64,000 bases of DNA. It comes from Ptychodera flava. Its lineage: Eukaryota; Hemichordata; Enteropneusta; Ptychoderidae. The notes under the pieces are model-generated. The model did not search any database. It was not told the origin of the DNA and saw only the letters and a list, made by a program, of their open reading frames with translations. Position 1 is the stretch's first letter. Every line of letters begins with the position of its first letter. Shown here piece by piece: positions 24,698 to 36,460 of this stretch. The position numbers and the translations under genes were made by a program. The DNA lies in assembly GCF_041260155.1 (NCBI RefSeq), contig NC_091947.1, forward strand, positions 34,420,032 through 34,484,031, given 5' to 3'.

Positions 24698-24714
24698 TCC
24701 CGGACGAGCCCCCA
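24698..24714 (-). promoter_or_regulatory. Primer-binding site, tRNA-Pro type
   Basis: On the minus strand, three bases after the 5' LTR, the sequence TGGGGGCTCGTCCGGGA appears. This matches the well-known tRNA-Pro primer site of murine leukaemia-type retroviruses over these 17 bases. It would prime minus-strand DNA synthesis. Confidence 0.85.
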
Positions 24715-24717
24715 ATT

Positions 24718-25287
24718 TGTTACGTGCAGAGAAAACGAACAAAAGGGTGAACTCAGCAGTTAACGTTTAAACAAAATTTATTACGAAAATAAAACTAATT
24801 GCTAAGTTAGGGATAGAATACAAGCTTTAAAGTGTACAGACTACTTATCTCAGCTGGGACGGCAAAGCTCCAGTCTCAGAGTTGTAACAGTCAGTCGGAT
24901 GAATGAACAGTCCTTTGGTTTGCAGGCTTGAAGCTACACAAAGTCCACAGTATAAATCCAGCGTTGACAGTGAAGGTCTTGAAAAGTCTTGAGAATGACT
25001 ACTGCTGGAGTTTAGTAACACACAAGAGACACGATCCCAAAAGTCTGACTGGAAGCTGAGCACGTCCCTTTTATAAAGGCATATAAGAACAATCTAGAAC
25101 TTTTATTGACATGCTAATTACTGTTCTAAATTATCTCCCTTACACAACTAATCAACTTTCCAGAACATTCCAAACATGACTAATTGAATTCAAGGTTGTG
25201 AGGTCATCAAGGGCAGTGACCTTGAGAATGTTCTAGACTAATTGAACTCAGGTCATGATGAGTGTGGGGGAAATGACCTACATAACA
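24718..25287 (-). repeat. LTR (5' LTR in element orientation)
   Basis: Direct repeat of 19127-19695. In element orientation it carries TATAAAAGGG (complement near 25064-25073), the expected RNA polymerase II start region for the element transcript, and ends directly before the primer-binding site. Confidence 0.92.
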
Positions 25288-25291
25288 ATGT

Positions 25292-26189
25292 TATACACAC
25301 TTTTAATGTTCTCGCGGCACAAAATTAAACTACGATTTATCCTTTCAACAAGCAGACGTGAAACAATGTTAAAATTTTCCTGTGTAGTTACAAATCAACT
25401 GGTCGTTAGCTAATCGAAAACCGCGGTTCCGAGTCGTCGTTTGTCTGCTGTCAACTTGGTGCAATGTCGATACCGACCACGGTCCCAAAAAGGAACCGTG
25501 AACAGACCTGCTCGCTTCAAGGCACCCAAATCATAAAACAAGCATAAAACAAGTTACAATCAAAAACTTTGCGATAAATCCTTATAGATCGTTTCAGGAA
25601 AATCCGTCGTAATTCCGTACTAAAAAGTTTACTTCACTTTAAAATGCGACAATTTATTTGTGTATTTTACAATGTACGCCTAGTGGCGGAGTCTCTTAGT
25701 ATTTTTCGACTCTAACTTGCTTTTGCGGTACGTATAAAATTCGAGAAAATAAATGAACTTACAGCACAAAAGCCGAACTATAAAATTTACTCTGACGTGT
25801 CCATTATTGTCTACATACCGGTAGAAGAAAAGACTTCATATTTGCTCATGTCGAATGATGATGAAAGTTATCATCTACCGGTACGCAAAACTTCTAATTT
25901 AGAACTAGCAGAGTATAAATGTCTACTGACATTTGGGTTTGGAATGATATAGAATGCTTTATCTAAATCTCGCTCATGATCATTGTCACTTCCTTAATGT
26001 TTACAGGCAGGCATGTTTCCATGCATACAAGTTGTAGACGAGACTCCCTAGATCAGACCCCCTAGCCGATGCATCAAAACCTGGAAACTTTACGTCATCA
26101 TCTGGGTATTTCTTCCAGCGGCATGTACCGGTACATGTATTGTATGCATGCATGGCATTGTACAAAATACATTTGATGTGTGTCTTTAG
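25292..26189. other. No gene recognised
   Basis: AT-rich spacer after the LTR element; contains several CTACCGGTA-type short motifs but no domain-bearing frame. Confidence 0.45.
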
Positions 26190-27672
26190 CATAACAATGT
26201 TCTCATTAATCCAACAGTTAAAAAAGCCAAACAACATGATGACAATAACACCACCATAGTGGTTGAATCTGGACAGAATGGGATCATATGTCATCCAACA
26301 TTACTCACAAGTCAAGATCAGGTGAGTATTGTTTTATATGTATAAACTGTATTCTTTTCTGAATTTCTGAATAACTTTAAACATTAAAATTTCATAAATA
26401 TTCACTAAATACTGTTTCACTGTGTAAGTTGCATTGAAGTTATCAGCAGCTGAAATGATTTCAATGCATGTGTAACATGTGAATGCCCTTTATAATATAA
26501 CAAAAATATCTTTCCATGGGCAACAGAGTTTGCTTTGACCTTGTTGACCAAGTTACCAGGTGTAATGAAGATATTTGTTAAATCATGAAGTCATTTGACA
26601 GTACAAGCACACTCAAGAATTGTGGGTATTTCTGTACTTTGTGTATTACTTATATTTAGAATTATGAGTGATAGACTGTTACTTGTCAAGAAGAATCATT
26701 TAGCATTTATAAAAAAAATAATCTGACTGATGCATTTCATCTTGTTATGTTACAGTGCATTTCAAAACACAACATTGCAGATATTGGTATTCAAACCATG
26801 GAAAATGCAAGTAATGATGTTTGCACCCAAACTATCCCAAATCAACAAGATGCTTCAGTACAGACTGACCTGGATACACAGCTGTCATACTCTCCATGTC
26901 CAAATTGCAACATAGATGTCACCAGAAGAGTGACAACCACCCAGCATGACCACACCTATTCCCAGAAATCTAGCAGTGTTGAAGATATCGACAGATCCCA
27001 TACTCCAGAACCAAGTATCATGATGACATCTCCCTTCAAAGCAACATCCACACCAACACGCAATAAACAATCATATACCAATGAAACAACACTGTCTGAC
27101 ATCACAATTCAAGACATGGACACATCTCAGTCATCAACAGAAAGTGACTACGATGATGTAGAAGACCTGTCATTTAACCCAGAGTCAGTTGAAGACAGTT
27201 ACATTTTTAAAGTTATTCAATCCTTACTTTTTTCAGAAATCTATAATCATAGTATTCCTATGAAATGCACTAGACATAAAACAGCACAATGAAAGGCTTT
27301 TACTCATGCAATGTCTTCCCTCATTATGTAGCTCTATGGATTACAAACCGACTAGCGGCAAATTTGGTAGCACTCAGTTGGTTTTTGAAACGGCAAGAAA
27401 ACATCATACATCAAATCAGCATACCACCTAAAGAAAGGAACAAGATGTTTTTGTCAGAGAAAACAATCTTCGATTTATGCAGTATGGACGTGTATGGTTT
27501 TCAAAGTTACTGTTCGCCAATCATATCCTGTGGTGGAAGTGTCAAACCAAACAAGGTAAACCAAGACAGCACAGAGAATGTTTTCAGTTGTGCGCGAGAT
27601 TTCACTGGTTCAAATTCCAACCCCGATGCTTTACTATATGGTACGAAAATTATTAAATGTATTTATTGGTGA
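26190..27672 (+). pseudogene. Spliced gene relic with P-element/THAP9-like C-terminal segment
   Basis: Exon 26190-26321 (acceptor TTTAG, donor GTGAGT) is 44 open codons. It joins in phase to an exon starting at 26756 (acceptor TTACAG), which encodes a low-complexity region with GIQTMENA, VQTDLDTQL, a CPNC pair and an acidic SSTESDYDDVEDL stretch. After a frame break near 27290 a further segment (about 27415-27660) reads FLSEKTIFDL, then VNQDSTENVFSCARDFTGSN and NPDALLYG. The QD-x2-E-x2-F-x3-R ... NPDA pattern is that of the C-terminal part of P-element/THAP9 transposases. The catalytic core is missing, so this is a relic. Whether the front exons belong to the same gene is inferred from order only. 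Confidence 0.45.
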
Positions 27673-28529
27673 AGCAGTTGACATAACACACTCAATGATG
27701 TTGATTCTTCTGCTCATACATACCGTAACATATAAGTCTTGTCATGAATTATCTTTACATGTACTTGTTGTTCATAGATTTGCATTTTAGAAGATTTGCA
27801 CATATTACCATTTCAGTTTAGGAATGAATGTTTAAATCTAGAAACTTACTAACTTCACGTATCTTAAGTTTGTTATAGTGGTATACCATTTCTCATGTTC
27901 AATATCTGTCTCTTGATTGATTTGACCATAAGCGTAGTGACATTCAATCACAAACTTTTCAAACAGGTTACTCAGCCAATGCACAGAATCAAATGAGGCA
28001 TTTCTATGCAAGAAAAGGCAACTGTTCAAAGCTAACAACATGACAAGGTATTTACAATTAATTTTACCATAAATCTACCGGTATGACACCAAAAGACATT
28101 CCAGCAACAACCGATGTAAACCATAGTTAAACCTCATAGATGAAACAATCTTTAAAAACAACTATTGGGACAGTATTAGTCTCTTTTGACTCTCTGCTCA
28201 GAAATTTGTTACTGCACAGCAACTTTTATCTCATATATCCTTTCATACACATCATATATCCTTTCAGCAATTTCAACAATGACCGGAAGGCAAGTCTACC
28301 AAGAAGACAGCTGTCAACAAACTCTGCTCCTTCTGTTGATGTTGAATGTGCCAACTACGAATTTTAACGCTTGACACATGGAACTTCCTTGCACGCTCCT
28401 CAAGACGCCAATCACCAGACTGATGGTCTCCCAACAGAGTCTCGAGATCTCTTTCCTTCAGAGTTGGTCTGAACACAGATGCATCTCTGCATAGAAAGTG
28501 ATTCCCTTGTACAGTATGACTTGATGACT
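27673..28529. other. No gene recognised
   Basis: Short overlapping frames on both strands, no motif or convincing exon. Confidence 0.45.
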
Positions 28530-29275
28530 TTGGAGAATGATTATTTACAAGCAGTACAAATTGGTGGAGGTCATCTTGAAAGGGAGCTATTGCGTGCAAC
28601 AGTGCTTCAACAGAGACTATCTAATGCAGTTGATCAGTATTGATCAACTCGTTGCAGATCAACCTTTATCTGACATTCTCAGTCACATTAAAGAATACGA
28701 CTGGCAAAGACAGGGAAGATTGTGTCATCACTTGAATGCTCACAAGCAAGTGAAAAATGTATCACCAAGGAGTATGCTGACCTTCAACATAAGCTAAGAA
28801 TAACTCTCTCTCTACTCTCAGAATATGGCATGCCAAATCATCAGCCCATTGACATTCAGTCATCTGTCTCAGGGCCTGGAGTAAGTGGCCATGAAAAGAT
28901 GGTCCAACATCGAATGGCAGAGACATTCATGATAAATAATTTACAGCTTCAGTCAAGGCATTGGTATGCACCTAGTGATTCCAAGTCACACATAGTAGAG
29001 AAAAACATGCGTCACTAGAATGAAGCCCTGGGTGATGGAAGAAGTGTGAACATTGAAGAAGATGCCTTGTTTTCTGAAATGTCACCTGTAGCAGCTTTAA
29101 CCATGACAATGGAACAGTACTCTGACTATACAAATAAGAAAAACGGAAATGCTGCAAAGAATATGCAGAAGAACTCCGCAAACACTTTAACAACTATCCC
29201 TGTATGGGATCATAGGTATACCGGGTATACATGCCCATGTTCCAAAGTATGACTTTGGTGAAGGATTTTCTTTGA
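28530..29275 (+). pseudogene. Unrecognised coding relic, possibly TE-derived
   Basis: Plus-strand segments have protein-like composition: GGGHLERELLRAT near 28560; KEYADLQHKLRITLSLLSEY; then HRMAETFMINNLQLQSRHWY, KSHIVEKNM and, after a stop near 29018, EALGDGRSVNIEEDALF. GGGHLER recalls a GGGH-type motif in some transposon-associated proteins of marine invertebrates (DUF6589-like), but I cannot support that firmly. Several stops and frame changes show it is broken. Confidence 0.3.
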
Positions 29276-29596
29276 TGAAAAGTACGGTATATCAAAGATT
29301 GCATCCATGCAAGTGCTGATACACTGGATAGCTGTCCGGGCCAGGCTTACTTCAAGGAAGTCAGTAGATTTTAGGGTAGATCATTATTACCGTACCTACA
29401 TTCATGTGCCTGTATAAACCTATGGGAGGAGGCGCCCTCAGATCCATGCATTTTTTTACGTATCACACCCCGGCCCGTTGCCCATATTTGGTTGAACGCA
29501 TCTATTTCCGGATCTACTTTTGTTTTTAGAAAGTTTTACTGTAAACAACAACAACAGTGCACGAGATTCAAAAATTATCGTCCGCACCAAACAACG

Positions 29597-30246
29597 ATGA
29601 CGGTGGACGACGTCATACAGTGGATGGCTGCAGCGCTTCTGAAAGACGAATTAGATGTTTTGCTTTCCGGAGAAAACACTACAGACGAGACAACAGTTGG
29701 AAAAGATGATTTGGGGACAGTAGACGAATTCATCAAAGTGCAGAGAAAACCAAGTACAGTTCGTACACTGAACGGGACGTCACAAAAGTACGTCATTTCA
29801 TCGAGCACCGATAAGGCGACATTCACGACTTAGTGGACATTCTACCCAAGACGTTGAACAAATATTTAGCAACATTCTTCGTCCATCTGAAGAAAAATGA
29901 CAGTACTGACTATGAACCAGGCTCAGTTTCAGCTATGAAGTACAGCTTGGAACGGTATATCTCTCGCAAAACAACTACGGACTATCACCGAATGACAAGT
30001 TCTTCTCGCTGACAAACGACGCGATAAAGCCAAGCGGATGCACCTGAAAAAATCTGGCCTTGGCGCAGGTAGTCATGCCAGTGAACCAATATCCCTGGAA
30101 GAGGAAGAATCCTTGTGGAAAGAGGGTAAACTCAGCACCGCGGACGGTGACACCCTCAATTTCACTCTATGGTACTTGTTCACAAAGCACTTCGGACTTC
30201 GCGGTAGGGATGAGCACAGAAAACTCTGTTTCGGAGACGTCACTCT
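29597..30246 (+). pseudogene. Crypton-like tyrosine recombinase relic, N-terminal half
   Basis: Segments in three frames follow one another: MTVDDVIQWMAAALLKDEL from 29597; LVDILPKTLNKYLATFF, YEPGSVSAMKYSLERYIS (about 29833-29960), the SAM-like DNA-binding part; and DKRRDKAKRM to GLRGRDEHRKLCFGDVTL (about 30013-30245). The order core-binding domain, LWxxGxL-type helix, then GxRGRDEH with its catalytic Arg matches Crypton-derived recombinases such as the DUF3504 domains of ZMYM, QRICH1 and KIAA1958. Two frameshifts separate the segments. At 30246-30247 the reading is cut by the TIR element described next. The sequence beyond that element (35897 onward) continues in the expected style with LRDSSGL. 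The catalytic C-terminal half is not found downstream. Confidence 0.72.
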
Positions 30247-32449
30247 ACACACGCGATTGTGCACCACCTTTGTCGAAGGTCGATTCCCTCCAAGGTTGTG
30301 CTGGCGTTCATGCTGAAGCTTAGACAAAGCTTTGATTCAAAAAAATCCAAGTCAAAGGTTGTATTGCAATCTTGTACAAAGGTTAATGCCCAAAGTTTGA
30401 ATGAGCATATTTTCGAAGGTTAAATACAACCTCAGCCTTAGAACCTTCGTCAAATGTTTACAATGAACCTTTCGACAACCATAGTTTTCTGAAAGGTTGG
30501 ACAAAGGTTACCTTCAGAAGGTTAAATAAAGCTTTCGCACCGGGAACATTTGTTGAAGATTTGATTTGAACCTTCAGATAGTTGTTTCTAATAGGTATGT
30601 GGCGTGAAGATGTGTGTGTCCTCAGCGCTGGTCATATACCATGTGAAAAGAGGGGTGTCCGTATTACACCTTGAGGGATAAGCAATAAAGAAGCGACCGA
30701 GAAATGCGGAAACTACACTGAAAAGCGTGTTTTACAGGCGATTTCGCTTTTTGAGTGGAAAAATTGCTTCATCATAAAGTTCAATATCATACCATACATT
30801 ATAATTCTAACGTTATTTTCACTTGCACTTGACCGAGAATCTTTCTCAAAAGTGGTTTCGGCAACATAACCATCGTCCATCTTGAAATGAAAACGAGGTT
30901 ATATACAAGAATTTGAATGTTGTTTTTCGTGCCCGTCCTGGTAATCCGGCTTTGACAAACGATCTGGCAAACATAGTGGACTTCACTATAAGCATGGAGG
31001 TAGGAAGAGACGGAGATCTGACTGCTGAACATTTTGCGAGGGCTCCGAAGAGGATTTTATCAAAAGACCAGAATGTTTTCCCGGATCTTACACGATCTTC
31101 AAGGTAAGTTGCCACGCGCCACGTAACGTATGCAGACGACAAAATGTTTCAAAATTACCTTCTGTGAATACTTTACATCGAAAAAATGAAAATGAACGTT
31201 GTACCTGGCTAATCTTTAAACAAATGGAGTAATTTTCGTGAAAAATATATGGAAAATATCATGACCAACAAAACTAAAGTATCAGCAGTGGGCTTATCGA
31301 TGATAGTTTGACAAAATCCCACCACGACGCGATGGTCACCAGATCTGCAGAAGGACGCCTTTATCAAAGTGGTTTTGTCTCCCTGAATGTTCTGACACGA
31401 TCGGTTACAGTCCCAGATTTTTTCACGGACACTCCTGACCGCTGACTTAGCTGCAGTATAGTAGTGGCTCGAGGTTTAGCTTGGGTATTTGGATCGGATG
31501 GCAAAATTTGGTTTTACCGTCTGACCCAAATACCCAGGCAAAACCACTGAGCAGCTGCTCCTGACCGTGATTTTGTGTAATACGTGTTGTCTTCATCAGG
31601 TTGTAGCATCTCAATCTGACAAATGTTCCTATTTGCCAACATTGCATTAGCAGTGTCCCTAACATCTCAGTTTCAGTTTGCAACCCATGGGTGCAAAGAG
31701 TAATTGACAGATTTTCTTTTTACAAATTTTTTTCAGTGAAAGTTCTTGAGGGAGGCTGTTATGCCAAATGTTTTGTTATTGGTCAATGGAAAAGAATGAC
31801 TCTCCTCATAAATTGTCTATAAGTATTGAATCCTCTCAGTATGTTATTTGTATTCACAGTATTTTTTTTTGTATTTAATACACTTTATTAGGTTTTCTCA
31901 AAAGTGTACAAGGTAATATTAATGTACCAAGGTGTACTTATAAATATGTTTTTTATCAAATTCTCAACTTGATCAAAGTATGCATTGATTTTCCACTTAT
32001 GACCAGTGATCTAGTAAATATATAAATTTCCACTCATGAATCAGAAAGGTCTGCCTTCCATAAACATTAAAAGAAAATAAATAAAATACAAGAACCAGTC
32101 AATTTATCTTGAACAGATCTTGAGAAATGTATGGCTAGAGGGTGAAGTTAACATTTTGAAAAGTTTTTGTTATTTTTTTTGCTCTCCTCATCAATGCAGT
32201 CAATATGTCAGGATTCCAAATCACGTTGTTCACATAGTGTGTGGCATGTCAGTAAATGAATTCATGTTCAGGTGTAAATTCAATTGTCAAACAATAACAA
32301 TCACTGAAACACAAACTCCAAAATCTGTATTGACAAAGTGCAGACAGAATTTAAATTTGGTTTTCCATGACAATGTATGTGATGCAATGTAAAAATACTG
32401 GCAAATTGTCATCAATAGAATTACTTTGCTTGTCTTTTGTAGATCACTT

Positions 32450-32700
32450 ATCTGAATAACAAGCCAGTGAAGGAAAATCATTGCCATGTACAGCCTGGAA
32501 AGGGTTTTGCAACCATATGTCTGCCATGCTGTATCAAATTACACACTACAAAACCATTGGGATCAGAACTGTTCCAGAGATTTAGAGCAACACATCTGTA
32601 CCACAGTGATGGCATATACCATCCCGGATCAACAGCTCCAAAGCCTGAGACGACTCCTGCAAAAAGTTTGTGAAACCAAAGTGTAGCTGTCGTGAAGCAT
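32450..32700 (+). other. Possible exon remnant inside the 5.65 kb element
   Basis: Two overlapping plus-strand frames stay open for about 65 codons after an acceptor-like TTTTGTAG near 32440. One reads MYSLERVLQPYVCHAVSNY and so on, the other is Cys/His-containing (ENHCHVQPGKGFATICLPCC). Neither matches a family I know; included because it is the longest candidate coding in the right half of the element. Confidence 0.2.
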
Positions 32701-33244
32701 GCGTGAAAAGTACACTTTTAACAATCCCATGAACACTGAATTTCCTGATTTTCACTTTATGACACATTTGCAGGAGAGTTTATTGCAACATCACAAGTTT
32801 GTACAATTACTCCTAGTGCTTCCAGACAACCTTGAGAACCTAGCTGCCTCTCATTGAAACAGCTCTTGGTAATTTTGTAGTTGGTAGTTGTCTCTAACCC
32901 TAGAAATTAAATGTGCCAAAACAGAAAATGCTCCTATCTTAAATTTGAATATACAGACTGAGAAAATCTCATTCTCAGGAAAATTTAGTCATTTCAGCTT
33001 AACAGTAGACTTGCTGACACTTATTGCCAATATTTATCAAATGACATGTAATTCTGTACCTATACTACAGACAATGAAAGTATTATTAACATTGCATTGT
33101 AATTAGAGATATAGGTAATTAATTATCAAAACAGTGTAGTATGTTGTGTCATTTAACATGCTGCCTTTTGTTGTTCAAGTTGATTTAAAGGAATTTATTA
33201 AAATATGTTTTTACTAAAAATATGTTGTGTACATGCTGATATAC

Positions 33245-33366
33245 AAGGGCGGTGGATTATTTTTTGCCGACGTCAAAAACTGGTTGACCCCCCCTATTCC
33301 AAATTTTGAAACTAGGGTGACCCCCCCCCTTCCCAAATTCGAAAACAGGGTGACCCCCCCCCCCCA
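33245..33366 (-). repeat. C-run iterated motif (GGTGACCCCCC family)
   Basis: Three units of about 40 bp, each ending in GGGTGACCCCCCC and separated by CCAAATT(T/C)GAAA. The same motif family occurs at 14.5 kb, 15.3 kb, 15.9 kb and 34.5 kb. Confidence 0.7.
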
Positions 33367-33400
33367 GCGCGCGACATAGGTAAAACAAAAGGTGGACATA

Positions 33401-33403
<3 letters not shown>

Positions 33404-33466
<63 letters not shown>
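33404..33466. repeat. (TA)n microsatellite
   Basis: Uninterrupted alternating TA run of about 60 bp. Confidence 0.95.
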
Positions 33467-33690
33467 CATTATACATATATTTATATTTTAAATAGTCATT
33501 CTATGTTTTAATGAAATTGTTGACATGTCAGTTGTAAGATAGGAATTTCAAAATGTAAATCTTAAAGTTTGAATACAGTACATTTTGAATGAGCTGTATT
33601 TTGAATGAGCTGTGAATGTATTTCACACTTTCTATGCTTAACCAGATGTCCTGAACTGTTGTACAGAAATGGATGTCAATCATTAATATC

Positions 33691-34636
33691 AAAGAGGAAA
33701 AAGCAGTGAATCAAAAACTTTTATGGGTGTTAAGACTCGCCAACCATCCAATTAAATCTCCTGAGAAGCCATAGAGAGCTTTTTTAGCCAAATCTGATGT
33801 GCAGTGTCTGAGAGGACCTTTTCTTGTAACATTGAAACCATAAAAGCACAGCTAATAATGACAAAAACTGTCTTTTTTAACTGTTATTTTGTTCATAAAA
33901 AAGCATCGTTCTACAGAAAACCAGTGACACAAAGGAAAATAATTGCATCAATGAGAAGGAAAGATATCTTGTCATTTTTCTATTTCTAAAATAAGTCACT
34001 GTATCAAATATATATTGTGAAATATTGTGCATGTTGCTTTCTCATACTGAATTCTCACAGAGAGAACAGAAAAGTATCAGGAATTTGTCATCCTTTTCAT
34101 ATGAAATGCAGATTTCATAATGGTACACTTTCACTTAGCAAACATCAAGATATCTCTGAAATATTAAAGTATGGCTCCCGAAGGGCGCGCCGAAAAATAT
34201 GAAACATCCTGATATCTCCGATATATATGCCTTGTATATTAAAGTCATGCACCTGAAGGGCATGCTGAAAAATGTCTGATATATAAAAGTAATGAGCTTG
34301 AAGAGCACGCTGAAAAATATTGAACATACAGATATCTCTGATGTATGTATGCTTGATATGTTAAAGTTGGGCGTGCTGAAAAATATGACTGATTATTAAA
34401 GTTACGCGCCCGAGCCGAAAATACAACTGAATGATGAAATTTGTGGCTGACACTTGCATTTTTGGCAATGATGAGCCTGTTTCAAAATTCAAAAACACAC
34501 TGACCCCCCCCCCCCCCCCTATTGGGCATTTCAAAAACATGTGACCCCCCTATCACCAAAGTCAAAAACAGGGTGACCCCCCCCCCCATGAATCCACCGC
34601 CCCCCCCCCCCCCCCCAGGCTGAAGAAACTGACCAG
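33691..34636 (-). repeat. Dispersed repeat family R2, copy 2
   Basis: Reverse-complement copy of 15853-16777, lying inside the 5.65 kb TIR element. It starts CAAAGAGGAAAAAGCAGTGA and ends in the C-run part and GGCTGAAGAAACTG. Divergence is moderate with small indels throughout, so the two copies are not recent duplicates. Confidence 0.7.
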
Positions 34637-35918
34637 TGCCTAAGCCATGCTGAGTTACACAGTGTCAAATATGTAAATTCAACCTGTACATTGACAGACT
34701 GCGATATTAGTGTTGACAAATTAAGTGAACACTGGTCTGGATAAGGGTTAAAATGCAAACAATAACTGAATAGTTTACAAATTCATGTATTGACCCTGTA
34801 TTGACGAGCTAAGTAATTGTTTCAATATGCTTCCAGGAGTTACACAAGAACTAATAACTGACATTCAAAACAAAAAAAAATGAAAAATCATCAAACTGGT
34901 CCTTGTGATTCTTGAACAAAGCAAAATGTAAAACACACATTGGCAAACACAGTTAACAGAAGACCAGAGTGAAGAAGACTTATTGAGTATTTCAGAAGGA
35001 AAGAAAAGAGAAATAAAAATAAAACCTTGGGAAAATAAACTTAAAAGCAATAAGTCACATTTCATAATAGTTACCTGAGATAATTACAGCAGATGTAACC
35101 TTAACTTTTGATGATTTTTACAGTAAATTTGTTCTGCCTTACAATTAGATTTTTTAGTTCTACATACAGCATGAAATGCAAAAAATGAATGACTGATATT
35201 AAATTTCTGAACAGAACTTGTATAAATGCTATTGTTAAGGATTGAATTTCACTCTATTGTCAACGATATTGTAAGCCATATACACTGTACCTGTAGGTTA
35301 TGTTGAAAAGCCAAGCACTGGGCATTTCATCATGATGTATCATCTACAGAACAAGAAAGTGCAACTGTAATAAGTTAGTAAAAAATTACTGTAAAAATCA
35401 TCAAAAGTTACCACTACTGTACCTCAAAAGGAATAAACCTTTAGATAATATGGCAGCACAAAGCTTTGAGAAGGGTTGCATATGACAACATTGGTCAAAG
35501 GTCAGAAGGTCAATGGTTATTGAAGGTTGGAAGGTCGAAGCTTCACCAGTGGTTAATACGATGAAGCTTCGAACAAGATCAGGAAATCAAAGCTGCAGTA
35601 AAGGTAGGTAGTTTGAAGATTTAACAAAGGTCAGAAAGAGGAAGCTTCGAAAGAGGTTGGTATGTTGAAGCTTCGACAAAGGTCAGGAGGTCAAAGATTC
35701 AACAAAGCTCGGCAGTAAAGCTTTCCCGAAGGTTGGTTCATCAAAGCTTCAACAAATAGGCAAACCTTGGCTGAAGGTTAAAATCACGAATCTTCAAATA
35801 ATCTTGGTACGCAAATTGGTATTCGAAGCTTTGGCGTGAAGCTTCGTCTGAGCTTCGAACAAGCTTTGCCAAAGGTGTTGCACAATCGCGTGTATACTGC
35901 GGGACAGCTCAGGTCTTA

Positions 35919-36027
35919 CAGAGAGCGCCACATTTACTCGTCAAGCCATTTAGCAAAATGCCTTGTAAAACAGAGATTCATTTGGCCAGATAACAAGTAA
36001 ATTGGCGGTCAACTTCATAGGTCTGGT
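35919..36027 (+). repeat. Left terminal inverted repeat of the IS630-type transposon
   Basis: Pairs with about 40600-40704: the outer 45 bp are near identical, the inner part is about 80% matched with small gaps. Confidence 0.85.
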
Positions 36028-36460
36028 ACCGCGATATGTAATACAAGAGTCAGCAGAAGCCCAACTCAGGCGATAAAATTGATACCGATACTGCAGGCTG
36101 CGTAAACATCGCACAGTGGTACAAACCATTTCTCTCATGGTGTATCTTAGAAAATAAACTGAATCGAATGAAGAAAATTCACAACAAAATAAAAATTGCA
36201 TCTTGAATTTGTTAATCCCGAATGTGAGATATTATGTATCAATAAAATTTGCTGGTCCATATTCACGCGCTTATTATTCGGTTAATAAAGCTTACTTCTT
36301 TGACTTCTTTATTTTTTAATAAAGCTTACTAAAGCTTTCTATGGCTTTTTTCGCGCCCCCCTCTAAGAAATGAATTCTTCACTAGAAAGATACGGCGGGA
36401 AATATATCGCATTCGTGAGCATGGTACTGGTAGAGGTGAAGTCATCTGAGCGAAGTCACG

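Larger units (their letters stand above)
19123..25291 (-). mobile_element. Gmr1-like Ty3/gypsy LTR retrotransposon, nearly whole and young
   Basis: Two near-identical LTRs of about 570 bp (19127-19695 and 24718-25287) begin TGTTA and end TAACA in either orientation and are flanked by the 4-bp duplication ATGT (19123-19126 and 25288-25291). On the minus strand the order is LTR, primer site, gag, protease-like region, integrase, reverse transcriptase, RNase H, polypurine tract, LTR. Integrase upstream of RT is the known hallmark of the Gmr1 group within Ty3/gypsy. The LTRs differ by only a handful of positions over about 570 bp (below 1%), so the insertion is recent. The coding interior looks nearly whole, with about two or three interruptions. 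Confidence 0.9.
30248..35894. mobile_element. 5.65 kb TIR element with dense subterminal repeats, inserted in the recombinase relic
   Basis: The ends are inverted copies of ACACGCGATTGTGCA, flanked by TA on each side (30246-30247, 35895-35896). Inside both ends lie many short units related to GAAGCTTCGACAAAGGTT: a few in 30270-30560 and a dense series in 35455-35880, in both orientations. Such subterminal arrays often bind transposase (known for CMC/CACTA and hAT elements). The interior holds repeat R2 copy 2, C-run repeats, a (TA)n tract and one possible plus-strand exon (30913-31103, strong donor GTAAGT), but no transposase I can recognise. It may be non-autonomous. The superfamily is unresolved; a TA duplication would fit Mirage- or IS630-like elements. 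Confidence 0.7.
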
